Source: Heracleum sosnowskyi (taxonomy: Eukaryota > Streptophyta > Magnoliopsida > Apiales > Apiaceae). Taken from it: a stretch of DNA of 64,000 bases. The notes under the pieces are model-generated. The model saw only the letters and a list, made by a program, of their open reading frames with translations. It was not told the DNA's origin and ran no database searches. The position numbers and the translations under genes were made by a program. Within the stretch, counting starts at the first letter, position 1, and each line of letters begins with the position of its first letter. Below are positions 1-11,273 of the stretch, piece after piece. The stretch spans positions 129,962,757-130,026,756 of the forward strand of contig CM061242.1 in the NCBI GenBank assembly GCA_030848705.1, in the 5' to 3' direction.

Positions 1-3000
1 AATCTGAGAATACCTTAACTGAGACACAGGAATTCCTGAACTATTCTTGACTAGGGCTACTTTAGGATCGTACGGTGTACTAGTGATTCTACAATTTGAA
101 TAACCATACTTCTCAAGTATAGATTTCTCTATATAATGAGATTGTGACAATGTTATTCCATCAGTTGACTGTGTCAACTTGACCCCAAGAATCACACTAG
201 CCTCACCCATATCCTTCATTTCAAAGTGCCTTTTCAAGAAACTTTTTGTCTCGTTAATAATCTCAATATTGGTTCCAAACAATAAAATATCATCCACATA
301 TAGGCACACGATAATACATTCATTTCCTTTAACCATATAGTAGACACACTTGTCACTTTCATTAACTACAAATTCTGATTCTAAAACAGTATATCAAACT
401 TTTTATGCCAGTCTCTAGGAGCTTGTTTTAAGCCATATATAGACTTGATCAACTTACATACTTTCCTCTCGTTACCAGAAGCAACAAATCCCTCAGGCTG
501 ATCCATATAAATCTCTTCTTCAAGATCACCATGAAGAAAAGCTGTCTTTACATCCATTTGATGGATGATAAGACCATGTACAGAAGCCAATGCTATAAGC
601 ATTCGGATTGTTGTCATCCTTGCAACAGGAGAGTATGTGTCAAAGTAATCAATGCCTTCCTTTTGCCTAAAACCCTTAGCTACCAGCCTAGCCTTATACT
701 TATCTATTGAGCCATCAGGATTCATCTTCCTTTTGAAAATCCACTTACATCCTATAGTACTACACCCAGGAGGAAGATCAACCAACTACCATGTTCCGTT
801 AGAAACAATAGAGTCAATCTCACTCTTTACAGCACCTTTCCAGTGCCTTGACTCCGAAGAATCCATGGCCTGTCGGAAAGTTAAAGGTTCATCCTCGACA
901 TTGTAAGTGACAAAATCACTTCCAAAGTCCTTGACTACCTTTGCACGCTTACTCCTTCTAGGTTCATCTACTTCGTCAGGAGTAGAACTACTATCAGGAT
1001 CTGCCCCCACATTTGTCATCTTTTCCACATGATCAGGAATAGAACTCGATGTGTGAGTAGGATCATCATTAGAAATATCATGAGGTATGCCAGTCTTCAT
1101 AGGGAACACATCCTCAATGAATGTTGCATCACGAAACTCAACTATAGTGTTTGCCACTATACCGTCTATGTCATATTTTAGCACTAAAAATCTCATAGCC
1201 GTAGTGGTTTCTATATAGCCCAGAAAGATGCAATCAACAGTTTTAGGACCTAGTTTCTTTCTCTTGTGTTCAGGGACAAGCACCTTAGCAAGGCACCCCC
1301 ACACACGAAGATACTTTAAACTTGTCTTTCTACTTTTCCATAATTCATAAGGTGTCTTGTCCATATGTTTCAGAGGAACTCTATTCAGAATATGGCAAGC
1401 CGTATTCAAAGCTTCTCCCCACATGTACTTAGGCAACCCAGAATTAATAATCATGCTGTTAATCATATCTTTAAAAGTTCTGTTCTTTCGTTCAGCCACC
1501 CCATTAGACTCAGGTGTGTATGGTGGAGTCACCTCATGAACTATTCCATTGCTTGCGCAAAATTCATTAAACAAGGTACTAGAATACTCACCACCTCTAT
1601 CAGATCTCAAACGTTTAAGTACTTTACCAGTTTGTGTTTCAGCTTCAGTTTTGAACATAATGAATTTCTCTAGTGCTTCATCCTTATGTCTAAGTAAATA
1701 AACATAACAGTATCTACTACAATCATCTATAAAGGTAATAAAATATCGTTTATTATCCTTAGTCAACATGCCACCAAATTCACATATGTCAGTGTGTACT
1801 AAGTCCAATACTCCTGAATCCCTAACAACATTATGAAAGGGTTTCCTAGTTTGTTTAGCAGTCACACATACTTGACATTTAGATTTCTTTTCAATAGCAT
1901 ATTTTGGAATCAACTCTAAATTCATCATATAATTTAGAGCACCAAAATTTAAATGACCAAGTCTAGCATGCCATAAATCGGATGATTCAACACAATTAAC
2001 AGAAGGTGCAACACTATCATTAATAAAACTGCCCAAAACAGGCTCAACATTTATCAAAAATAAACCATCAGACAAATAACCTTTGCCAAAGAATGTACCA
2101 GTATGTGTAATAACTACTTTATTACATTTCAAAGAAAGTTCAAAACCATTTTTAACTAAACAACTTCCACTTATAATATTTCTACGAATATCAGGAACAT
2201 GGTGCACTCTAGTGATGGATAGAACACGCCCAGAAGCAAACTTCAGGTCCACGTTTCCTATTCCAAGAACTTGAGCAGCACTAGCATTCCCCATCGTCAC
2301 TGTCACTCCATGACTCTGTTGATAAGATACAAATAAACTAATATCAGTACAAATATGTACATTAGCTCCAGTATCAATCAACCATTCATGTGACAGATAA
2401 GTGGAAAGAAGTACATGGTTATAGGTAACATACCCGTCATTGGTTCCAGAGGCAACAGCCTCACCAACAACCATGTTAACCTTAGGCCCACTAGTGGTTG
2501 CAAGCACAGTATTAGCTTGTGCTCCCACAACAGCTTTCTTAGCTTTCTTTGCAGGACAGTCCTTGCTCCAATGACCAACCTGTCCACAAGACCAACATGG
2601 TTTGTTTGTCTTTGGTTTCTTAGCCTTGTTCTTGTCATTTTTAGGCCTAGTGTTATCCTTCTTAGTGACAGCCTTTCTTTTCTGTCCAACAGTCACTATA
2701 TTAACCTTTGAACTCCCATGTTCAGCAGGCATCACATGTCCCTGTTTGGACTTGTGTTGTTCCTGCACAGAGATGTCCAACATCAGGTTTGTCCATGTGA
2801 TCTCTCCCTTCTGTCTTTTCAGGGAGAGAGCAAACTCTTTCCAAGACTTAGGGAGTTTTTCAATCACAGCCATAACCTGAAACTTCTCAGGAAGGTCCAT
2901 TCCGGACTCCTTCAAAGCATGCACCAACATCTCAAACTCATGTGCCTGCTCGGTCATGGATTTTGTATCCACCAGTTTAAAATCAAGAAACCTAGCCACA

Positions 3001-3428
3001 GAATACTTTTCCAACCCTTGCGAGTCAGTATTGTGTGTCTGGTCCAGCTTCTCCCATAAGAGCTTAGCAGTGAATGAGTCAGATGAATACACATCAAATA
3101 GAGTGTTCGCTAAAGCTGCCAGTATAGCAGCCCTAGCCACCCCATCATTTTCCTCCCACATGGCATAAGCCTTAAGAGTTTCAGCCTTCTCCTGATCAAT
3201 AACTGGTTTCTCATACTGTACCACCGGCCATAGACCCTTTACCGTAAGCCACAGTTTCATCTTTTTCTGCCAACGAGAAAAACCAACACCCCCACCGAAT
3301 TTATCAGGCATTCCTCACAAATCAATAGGCTGTGGGAAACGGTACGTGGTCCAATCAATGGTGGGTACAGTAACACCAGAACCAGAAGCATTAACACCAA
3401 CATCAGGAATTACAGTTTCGTTAACCAT
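1..3428 (-). pseudogene. copia gag-pol polyprotein, copy A (broken, partial)
   Basis: The polyprotein would supply Gag, protease, integrase and reverse transcriptase for retrotransposition. The natural ATG is probably at 3428. Its frame meets TGA (3315-3317) after 37 codons, then continues open from ATG 3311 to 789. A zinc knuckle of the type C-x2-C-x4-H-x4-C (CWSCGQVGHWSKDC), a protease motif LIDTGA, the integrase HHCC and DDE regions (HARLGHL, SDRGGEY, PESNGVAERKN) follow in order. An in-frame TAG at 786-788 interrupts the start of RT. The RT block with QMDVKTAFLHGD is at 381-785, and a one-base loss near 387-396 shifts the frame before the YVDD box. The end of RT lies at 1-370 and runs off the window. 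All three breaks recur in copy B, so they predate the duplication. Confidence 0.9.
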
Positions 3429-3459
3429 CTTGTTAATTAACAATATATAACACAGGAAA

Positions 3460-3476
3460 AATAATCTCTTCAAGAT
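3460..3476 (-). other. copia leader, position of the primer binding site (no tRNA match)
   Basis: The minus-strand sequence directly after the LTR is ATCTTGAAGAGATTATT. It does not begin with TGG, so it cannot pair with a tRNA CCA end, and it does not match the initiator-Met site seen in the TRIMs of this window. Instead 3460-3475 is a perfect 16-bp inverted match to 3713-3728 inside the R/U5 part of the same LTR. The same pair occurs in copy B (9544-9559 and 9797-9812). The priming role is inference. Confidence 0.5.
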
Positions 3477-4870
3477 TGTTGGGTATAATTACTAACTACA
3501 CAGCAACAATAGGGCAGTTATATATATTTTGTATTAACAAGAACATGCAAAAATACCAAATAACGAAACAAACACAAAGGTCGAAACAAAAGTATAATCA
3601 GAGACTGAAAATAACAAGACAAGAAAGAACACTTATCTCTCAGGAGCTTTAGCAAATACTGATAGATAAATAAAACAGCTGAGTCGCCAAGCCTTCGAGA
3701 AGTCTTGACTGTTCTTGAAGAGATTATTGCCCCACTTACGCTGTGTTGGGTTGCAGCAATATCACTCCCAGGATAAAACAGCACAGATCAATCCACTCAC
3801 AGATATGACAATGATCAACAGCGACCTGCACCTCACTTCGCCCAAGAACTATGTATTCTGTATGTGTTGAGAGAAAACAGAGAAGATGATAGTTGCTAGG
3901 GTTTTCAGAGTTACGTCTATATCTCCTCTGTCAAATGTTATGTTTTGTATCTATATAAAAACACAAAATAAAACGTAAACAGACAAAAATATTGTAACTG
4001 AAGATATGACATTTAATACTAAATATTCTGATTTAATTACCATAACAGTTGTCATCAGGATTTAATAACAGTTACAGCTTAGTCAGGATTTCCTGGTCCA
4101 TCAGGATTTGATCATCATCAGTACTGAAGTAAAGCCATCAGGATTTGATGTCCGTCAGGAGTGGCATCAGTACTTGATCGACCATCAGGATTTCGTCAGG
4201 ACTGGACCATCAGGATCCAAATACTGACCCAGGCCATCAGGATCAGTAGTCACCAGGATTTCACTCCAAGTACTGACCAGGCCATCAGGATTTGATCCAA
4301 GAACTGGTCCATCAGAATTTAATATAAATCCTGACCCAGTTCGTATAGCTGTTACAAATAAATACTGATACTGTTAAATTAAATCAATAAATAATATTAA
4401 ATAAACAGGTAATAAAATTACTCGCCCAGGTCGCCTCGCGTACGCGAGACGCCGAGACATTCGCCCAAATCGCCCTTCGACCCGAGTCGTGACGTGGCGT
4501 GGCGAGGCGAGGCAGGCGGCGGCGCGCGTGTGTGTGTGTGCGCGCGCGTGAGGCACATACTAACACCATGCACACCCACATGCCTTAGTAGTTGTACACT
4601 ACTCTTGCACATGTTTCTATATAAACCCACCAACCTCTCATTACCAATTCTATGTGGGATACAAGTTATTCTAATATAACCAACCCACATAACCCATTTC
4701 AAGCAACCTATTTCAACTCAAATTATTTATGGATTACACTAAGAAAATGTCTTAGATCCAAATATGAAAGTTTACGTCCTCATTACAAGGAACAACCTCC
4801 AATTTTTAGTTTCCGGAAATTTCATCAAGAACATACCTAAAATATGCCTCAAACTTTCCATTTTCTAACA
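3477..4870 (-). repeat. copia LTR shared by copies A and B (1394 bp)
   Basis: Terminal sequences TGTTGG and CTAACA bound the repeat, and the match to 9561-10942 starts and stops exactly at these points. On the minus strand a TATA-like TTTTATATAG is at 3951-3960. The U3 part (about 4052-4330) holds at least eight copies of the decamer CATCAGGATT or close variants. A GC-rich stretch with alternating GT/CG (4507-4550) is 12 bp longer than in the right LTR and accounts for the length difference of 1394 versus 1382 bp. Confidence 0.92.
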
Positions 4871-4885
4871 ATCCCCCACAAATCC
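4871..4885 (-). other. polypurine tract of copia copy B
   Basis: On the minus strand the sequence GGATTTGTGGGGGAT lies immediately before the TGTTAG start of the 3' LTR, the usual position and composition of a copia plus-strand primer. It shows that the LTR at 3477-4870 is the 3' LTR of copy B. Confidence 0.8.
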
Positions 4886-5400
4886 ATATAGAATTGCTTA
4901 CATATCGGTCCTTATCATGACTTGTTTTTCAGAGTCGGTACCCTTCCGGGTTTGAACCCTCCTAAGTCCTCTACTTCGATGGCTACCAGATCTAGATGGA
5001 ATGTTTCACCTTGAATCTTTATCCGTTTGGTGTAACCACACTCCATAGACGATGACAAATCAAAGGCTATGGTGCTGATCTACGGCTTTGAGACGTTAAT
5101 GGTCCTGTCTCGATCCTGTTCGTCGAATGCTTCAAGGAATAACCCTTTCCTCTAATTGCGACCACACAATTACATTCGCTTAGCTGGGCATCTCCAGAGA
5201 TGTACTGCGATCATCTCGTCAAATGACTTGACCCCATTCAGAGTTCATATAACTCTTGCTATACTGGCAGTAACAGTACCTATTAGGTTTACAGGGGATA
5301 AACTTAGATACGTACGTATCAAGAAATATTGGAAAGGTACTACCGACTCACCCTCACAGCTTGTTATTACCACATTGAATACACTTCAAGGGATCTCCTC
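4886..5400 (-). other. 3' untranslated region of copia copy B
   Basis: This stretch lies between the pol stop at 5401 and the polypurine tract. It has no convincing reading frame. It reads as ordinary 3' leader of the element and has no second copy in the window because copy A is cut before this point. Confidence 0.6.
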
Positions 5401-8400
5401 TCAGGTGTATTGGGTTCCCGCTGCTGATGAATCATTATGGGCTATCAGTCCCATCCCCAACCTAGACTTAAGGACTACTGCATGCTCAAGTCCTTTAGTC
5501 AAAGGATCAGCTATATTATCCTGAGTTCCAATGAACTCTACAGCAATAATCCTTTCAGACACTAGACCCCTTATAGACTTAAGTCTAACTTGGATGTGTC
5601 TCTTTGTTTTAGCATTATACTTTTCACTACTGATCTTGTCGATAGTTGTACGGCAATGAACAGCAATGGCTGGAAGCGGTCTGCTTACTACAGGTAACAC
5701 TGACATAAGTCCATGCAACCATTCAGCCTCCGTCCCCGTGGCATCTAGTGCACACAACTCAGCCTCAAAAGTAGACCGAGTTATCAAAGTCTGTCTAGTA
5801 GACTTCCAAGATATTGCTCCACCTGATAGGGTAAACAAATATCCAGTCACTCCATTGGTACCAGATTTCTTAGCTATCCAACTTGCATCACTATATCCCT
5901 CGAGTACTCCAGGGAATCTTCGATAATGCAAACCAAGGGAAATAGTTCCCTTAAGATATCTAAGAACTCTTTCCAGTGCCTCCCAATGAGTCTTGTTCGG
6001 ACAGCTTGTATATCTAGCTAACTTAGACACAGAATAAGAAATGTCTGGTCTAGTCACATTAGCAAGATATTGCAAACTCCCAATAATCTGAGAATACCTT
6101 AACTGAGACACAGGAATTCCTGAACTATTCTTGACTAGGGCTACTTTAGGATCGTACGGTGTACTAGTGATTCTACAATTTGAATAACCATACTTCTCAA
6201 GTATAGATTTCTCTATATAATGAGATTGTGACAATGTTATTCCATCAGTTGACTGTGTCAACTTGACCCCAAGAATCACACTAGCCTCACCCATATCCTT
6301 CATTTCAAAGTGCCTTTTCAAGAAACTTTTTGTCTCGTTAATAATCTCAATATTGGTTCCAAACAATAAAATATCATCCACATATAGGCACACGATAATA
6401 CATTCATTTCCTTTAACCATATAGTAGATACACTTGTCACTTTCATTAACTACAAATTCTGATTCTAAAACAGTATATCAAACTTTTTATGCCAGTCTCT
6501 AGGAGCTTGTTTTAAGCCATATATAGACTTGATCAACTTACATACTTTCCTCTCGTTACCAGAAGCAACAAATCCCTCAGGCTGATCCATATAAATCTCT
6601 TCTTCAAGATCACCATGAAGAAAAGCTGTCTTTACATCCATTTGATGGATGATAAGACCATGTACAGAAGCTAATGCTATAAGCATTCGGATTGTTGTCA
6701 TCCTTGCAACAGGAGAGTATGTGTCAAAGTAATCAATGCCTTCCTTTTGCCTAAAACCCTTAGCTACCAGCCTAGCCTTATACTTATCTATTGAGCCATC
6801 AGGATTCATCTTCCTTTTGAAAATCCACTTACATCCTATAGTAGTACACCCAGGAGGAAGATCAACCAACTACCATGTTCCGTAAGAAACAATAGAGTCA
6901 ATCTCACTCTTTACAGCACCTTTCCAGTGCCTTGACTCCGAAGAATCCATGGCCTGTCGGAAAGTTAAAGGTTCATCCTCGACATTGTAAGTGACAAAAT
7001 CACTTCCAAAGTCCTTGACTACCTTTGCACGCTTACTCCTTCTAGGTTCATCTACTTCGTCAGGAGTAGAACTACTATCAGGATCTGCCCCCACATTTGT
7101 CATCTTTTCCACATGATCAGGAATAGAACTCGATGTGTGAGTAGGATCATCATTAGAAATATCATGAGGTATGCCAGTCTTCATAGGGAACACATCCTCA
7201 AAGAATGTTGCATCACGAAACTCAACTATAGTGTTTGCCACTATACCGTCTATGTCATATTTTAGCACTAAAAATCTCATAGCCGTAGTGGTTTCTATAT
7301 AGCCCAGAAAGATGCAATCAACAGTTTTAGGACCTAGTTTCTTTCTCTTGTGTTCAGGGACAAGCACCTTAGCAAGGCACCCCCACACACGAAGATACTT
7401 TAAACTTGTCTTTCTACTTTTCCATAATTCATAAGGTGTCTTGTCCATATGTTTCAGAGGAACTCTATTCAGAATATGGCAAGCCGTATTCAAAGCTTCT
7501 CCCCACATGTACTTAGGCAACCCAGAATTAATAATCATGCTGTTAATCATATCTTTAAAAGTTCTGTTCTTTCGTTCAGCCACCCCATTAGACTCAGGTG
7601 TGTATGGTGGAGTCACCTCATGAACTATTCCATTGCTTGCGCAAAATTCATTAAACAAGGTACTAGAATACTCACCACCTCTATCAGATCTCAAACGTTT
7701 AAGTACTTTACCAGTTTGTGTTTCAGCTTCAGTTTTGAACATAATGAATTTCTCTAGTGCTTCATCCTTATGTCTAAGTAAATAAACATAACAGTATCTA
7801 CTACAATCATCTATAAAGGTAATAAAATATCGTTTATTATCCTTAGTCAACATGCCACCAAATTCACATATGTCAGTGTGTACTAAGTCCAATACTCCTG
7901 AATCCCTAACAACATTATGAAAGGGTTTCCTAGTTTGTTTAGCAGTCACACATACTTGACATTTAGATTTCTTTTCAATAGCATATTTTGGAATCAACTC
8001 TAAATTCATCATATAATTTAGAGCACCAAAATTTAAATGACCAAGTCTAGCATGCCATAAATCGGATGATTCAACACAATTAACAGAAGGTGCAACACTA
8101 TCATTAATAAAACTGCCCAAAACAGGCTCAACATTTATCAAAAATAAACCATCAGACAAATAACCTTTGCCAAAGAATGTACCAGTATGTGTAATAACTA
8201 CTTTATTACATTTCAAAGAAAGTTCAAAACCATTTTTAACTAAACAACTTCCACTTATAATATTTCTACGAATATCAGGAACATGGTGCACTCTAGTGAT
8301 GGATAGAACACGCCCAGAAGCAAACTTCAGGTCCACGTTTCCTATTCCAAGAACTTGAGCAGCACTAGCATTCCCCATCGTCACTGTCACTCCATGACTC

Positions 8401-9512
8401 TGTTGATAAGATACAAATAAACTAATATCAGTACAAATATGTACATTAGCTCCAGTATCAATCAACCATTCATGTGACAGATAAGTGGAAAGAAGTACAT
8501 GGTTATAGGTAACATACCCGTCATTGGTTCCAGAGGCAACAGCCTCACCAACAACCATGTTAACCTTAGGCCCACTAGTGGTTGCAAGCACAGTATTAGC
8601 TTGTGCTCCCACAACAGCTTTCTTAGCTTTCTTTGCAGGACAGTCCTTGCTCCAATGACCAACCTGTCCACAAGACCAACATGGTTTGTTTGTCTTTGGT
8701 TTCTTAGCCTTGTTCTTGTCATTTTTAGGCCTAGTGTTATCCTTCTTAGTGACAGCCTTTCTTTTCTGTCCAACAGTCACTATATTAACCTTTGAACTCC
8801 CATGTTCAGCAGACATCACATGTCCCTGTTTGGACTTGTGTTGTTCCTGCACAGAGATGTCCAACATCAGGTTTGTCCATGTGATCTCTCCTTTCTGTCT
8901 TTTCAGGGAGAGAGCAAACTCTTTCCAAGACTTAGGGAGTTTTTCAATCACAGCCATAACCTGAAACTTCTCAGGAAGGTCCATTCCGGACTCCTTCAAA
9001 GCATGCACCAACATCTCAAACTCTTGTGCCTGCTCGGTCATGGATTTTGTATCCACCAGTTTAAAATCAAGAAACCTAGCCACAGAATACTTTTCCAACC
9101 CTTGCGAGTCAGTATTGTGTGTCTGGTCCAGCTTCTCCCATAAGAGCTTAGCAGTGAATGAGTCAGATGAATACACATCAAATAGAGTGTTCGCTAAAGC
9201 TGCCAGTATAGCAGCCCTAGCCACCCCATCATTTTCCTCCCACATGGCATAAGCCTTAAGAGTTTCAGCCTTCTCCTGATCAATAACTGGTTTCTCATAC
9301 TGTACCACCGGCCATAGACCCTTTACCGTAAGCCACAGTTTCATCTTTTTCTGCCAACGAGAAAAACCAACACCCCCACCGAATTTATCAGGCATTCCTC
9401 ACAAATCAATAGGCTGTGGGAAACGGTACGTGGTCCAATCAATGGTGGGTACAGTAACACCAGAACCAGAAGCATTAACACCAACATCAGGAATTACAGT
9501 TTCGTTAACCAT
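5401..9512 (-). pseudogene. copia gag-pol polyprotein, copy B (broken)
   Basis: This is the complete but interrupted polyprotein of copy B. The likely ATG is at 9512; an in-frame TGA at 9399-9401 follows 37 codons later. The long open stretch 6870-9395 carries Gag, the CCHC knuckle, protease (DTGA) and integrase. An in-frame TAG at 6870-6872 precedes RT 6465-6869, and a one-base loss near 6471-6480 shifts into the frame that encodes YVDDILLFG and RNase H (5401-6420, with YSDASW and STFEAE). Substitutions relative to copy A include His/Gln, Pro/Ser, Ile/Phe, Asn/Tyr and Ser/Thr changes. Because the breaks are shared with copy A, neither copy can be autonomous. Any movement after the breaks arose needed proteins from elsewhere. 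Confidence 0.9.
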
Positions 9513-9560
9513 CTTGTTAATTAACAATATATAACACAGGAAAAATAATCTCTTCAAGAT

Positions 9561-10942
9561 TGTTGGGTATAATTACTAACTACACAGCAATAATAGGGCA
9601 GTTATATATATTTTGTATTAACAAGAACATGCAAAAATACCAAATAACGAAACAAACACAAAGGTCGAAACAAAAGTATAATCAGAGACTGAAAATAACA
9701 AGACAAGAAAGAACACTTATCTCTCAGGAGCTTTAGCAAATACTGATAGATAAATAAAACAGCTGAGTCGCCAAGCCTTCGAGAAGTCTTGACTGTTCTT
9801 GAAGAGATTATTGCCCCACTTACGCTGTGTTGGGTTGCAGCAATATCACTCCCAGGATAAAACAGCACAGATCAATCCACTCACAGATATGACAATGATC
9901 AACAGCGACCTGCACCTCACTTCGCCCAAGAACTATGTATTCTGTATGTGTTGAGAGAAAACAGAGAAGATGATAGTTGCTAGGGTTTTCAGAGTTACGT
10001 CTATGTCTCCTCTGTCAAACGTTATGTTTTGTATCTATATAAAAACACAAAATAAAACGTAAACAGACAAAAATATTGTAACTGAAGATATGACATTTAA
10101 TACTAAATATTCTGATTTAATTACCATAACAGTTGTCATCAGGATTTAATAACAGTTACAGCTTAGTCAGGATTTCCTGGTCCATCAGGATTTGATCATC
10201 ATCAGTACTGAAGTAAAGCCATCAGGATTTGATGTCCGTCAGGAGTGGCATCAGTACTTGATCGACCATCAGGATTTCGTCAGGACTGGACCATCAGGAT
10301 CCAAATACTGACCCAGGCCATCAGGATCAGTAGTCACCAGGATTTCACTCCAAGTACTGACCAGGCCATCAGGATTTGATCCAAGAACTGGTCCATCAGA
10401 ATTTAATATAAATCCTGACCCAGTTCGTATAGCTGTTACAAATAAATACTGATATTGTTAAATTAAATCAATAAATAATATTAAATAAACAAGTAATAAA
10501 ATTACTCGCCCAGGTCGCCTCGCGTACGCGAGACGCCGAGACATTCGCCCAAATCGCCCTTCGACCCGAGTCGTGACATGGCGTGGCGAGGCGAGGCGGG
10601 CGGCGGCGCGCGTGTGTGTGCGAGGCACATACTAACACCATGCACACCCACATGCCTTAGTAGTTGTACACTACTCTTACACATGTTTCTATATAAACCC
10701 ACCAACCTCTTATTACCAATTCTATGTGGGATACAAGTTATTCTAATATAACCAACCCACATAACCCATTTCAAGCAACCTATTTCAACTCAAATTATTT
10801 ATGGATTACACTAAGAAAATGTCTTAGATCCAAACATGAAAGTTTACGTCCTCATTACAAGGAACAACCTCCAATTTTTAGTTTCCGGAAATTTCATCAA
10901 GAACATACCTAAAATATGCCTCAAACTTTCCATTTTCTAACA
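9561..10942 (-). repeat. copia 5' LTR of copy B (1382 bp)
   Basis: The right-hand LTR, TGTTGG to CTAACA, matches 3477-4870 almost base for base except for a 12-bp shorter alternating GT/CG tract near 10605-10622 and scattered substitutions. Its U3 end faces the terpene synthase promoter, and the element transcribes away from that gene. The CATCAGGATT repeats are at about 10136-10413. Confidence 0.92.
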
Positions 10943-11273
10943 GAAATAACATGATAAGATGAAGTAACACAATTATTTAGCTAATTAATTACGCATCCAT
11001 CGCCTTAATCAGCCACCAGAACTTTGTGTCATGATATGAATCAAGCATGTACTTGAATATGAGGTGAAGAACTTTGATTTAGGATAACATTTTGTGGGCG
11101 ATTTCGCAAACTGTATACATACGTGCTGTGTTTCGCGTGTTTTTCAATTTCTCCATTTCTCTTACCATTCCTGTATGTACTATAAATAGCTAGGACCAGG
11201 CTTCTTTTTTTCGATACCAAAGGCAAAAATCTACCTTCTAATTCTATTACACTAGCTCGATCACGGTGCTACA
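10943..11273 (+). promoter_or_regulatory. promoter and 5' UTR of the terpene synthase
   Basis: A clear TATA box, TATAAATA, is at 11181-11188, 86 bp before the ATG. The copia tandem ends only about 240 bp upstream of it, so any distal regulatory elements now lie beyond the retrotransposons or were replaced by LTR sequence. I see no other definite site here. Confidence 0.65.

Larger units (their letters stand above)
1..3476 (-). mobile_element. Ty1/copia element, copy A: internal region, cut by window start
   Basis: This is the internal region of a copia retrotransposon read on the minus strand. The gag side is at the right, next to the LTR at 3477-4870, and the RT/RNase H side runs off the window at position 1. 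The order gag, protease, integrase, reverse transcriptase defines the copia superfamily. Bases 1-3476 align without any indel to 6085-9560 (constant offset 6084) with only a few substitutions, so this is a second copy of the element at 3477-10942. The left LTR and the left target duplication lie outside the window. Confidence 0.93.
3477..10942 (-). mobile_element. Ty1/copia element, copy B: complete LTR to LTR
   Basis: This is a full-length element on the minus strand: 5' LTR 9561-10942, internal region 4871-9560, and 3' LTR 3477-4870, which also serves as the 5' LTR of copy A. The LTRs start TGTTGG and end CTAACA on the plus strand. A polypurine tract lies next to the 3' LTR. The base after the right LTR begins GAAAT, the presumed 5-bp target duplication, whose mate is left of the window. 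The arrangement LTR-internal-LTR-internal is a tandem with a shared LTR, expected from recombination between LTRs of related copies. Confidence 0.92.

Noticed and set aside
786..788. Programmed stop-codon readthrough in the copia polyprotein
   Set aside because: The TAG lies at the start of RT, not at the gag-pol border, and it comes with another stop and a frameshift. It reads as decay.
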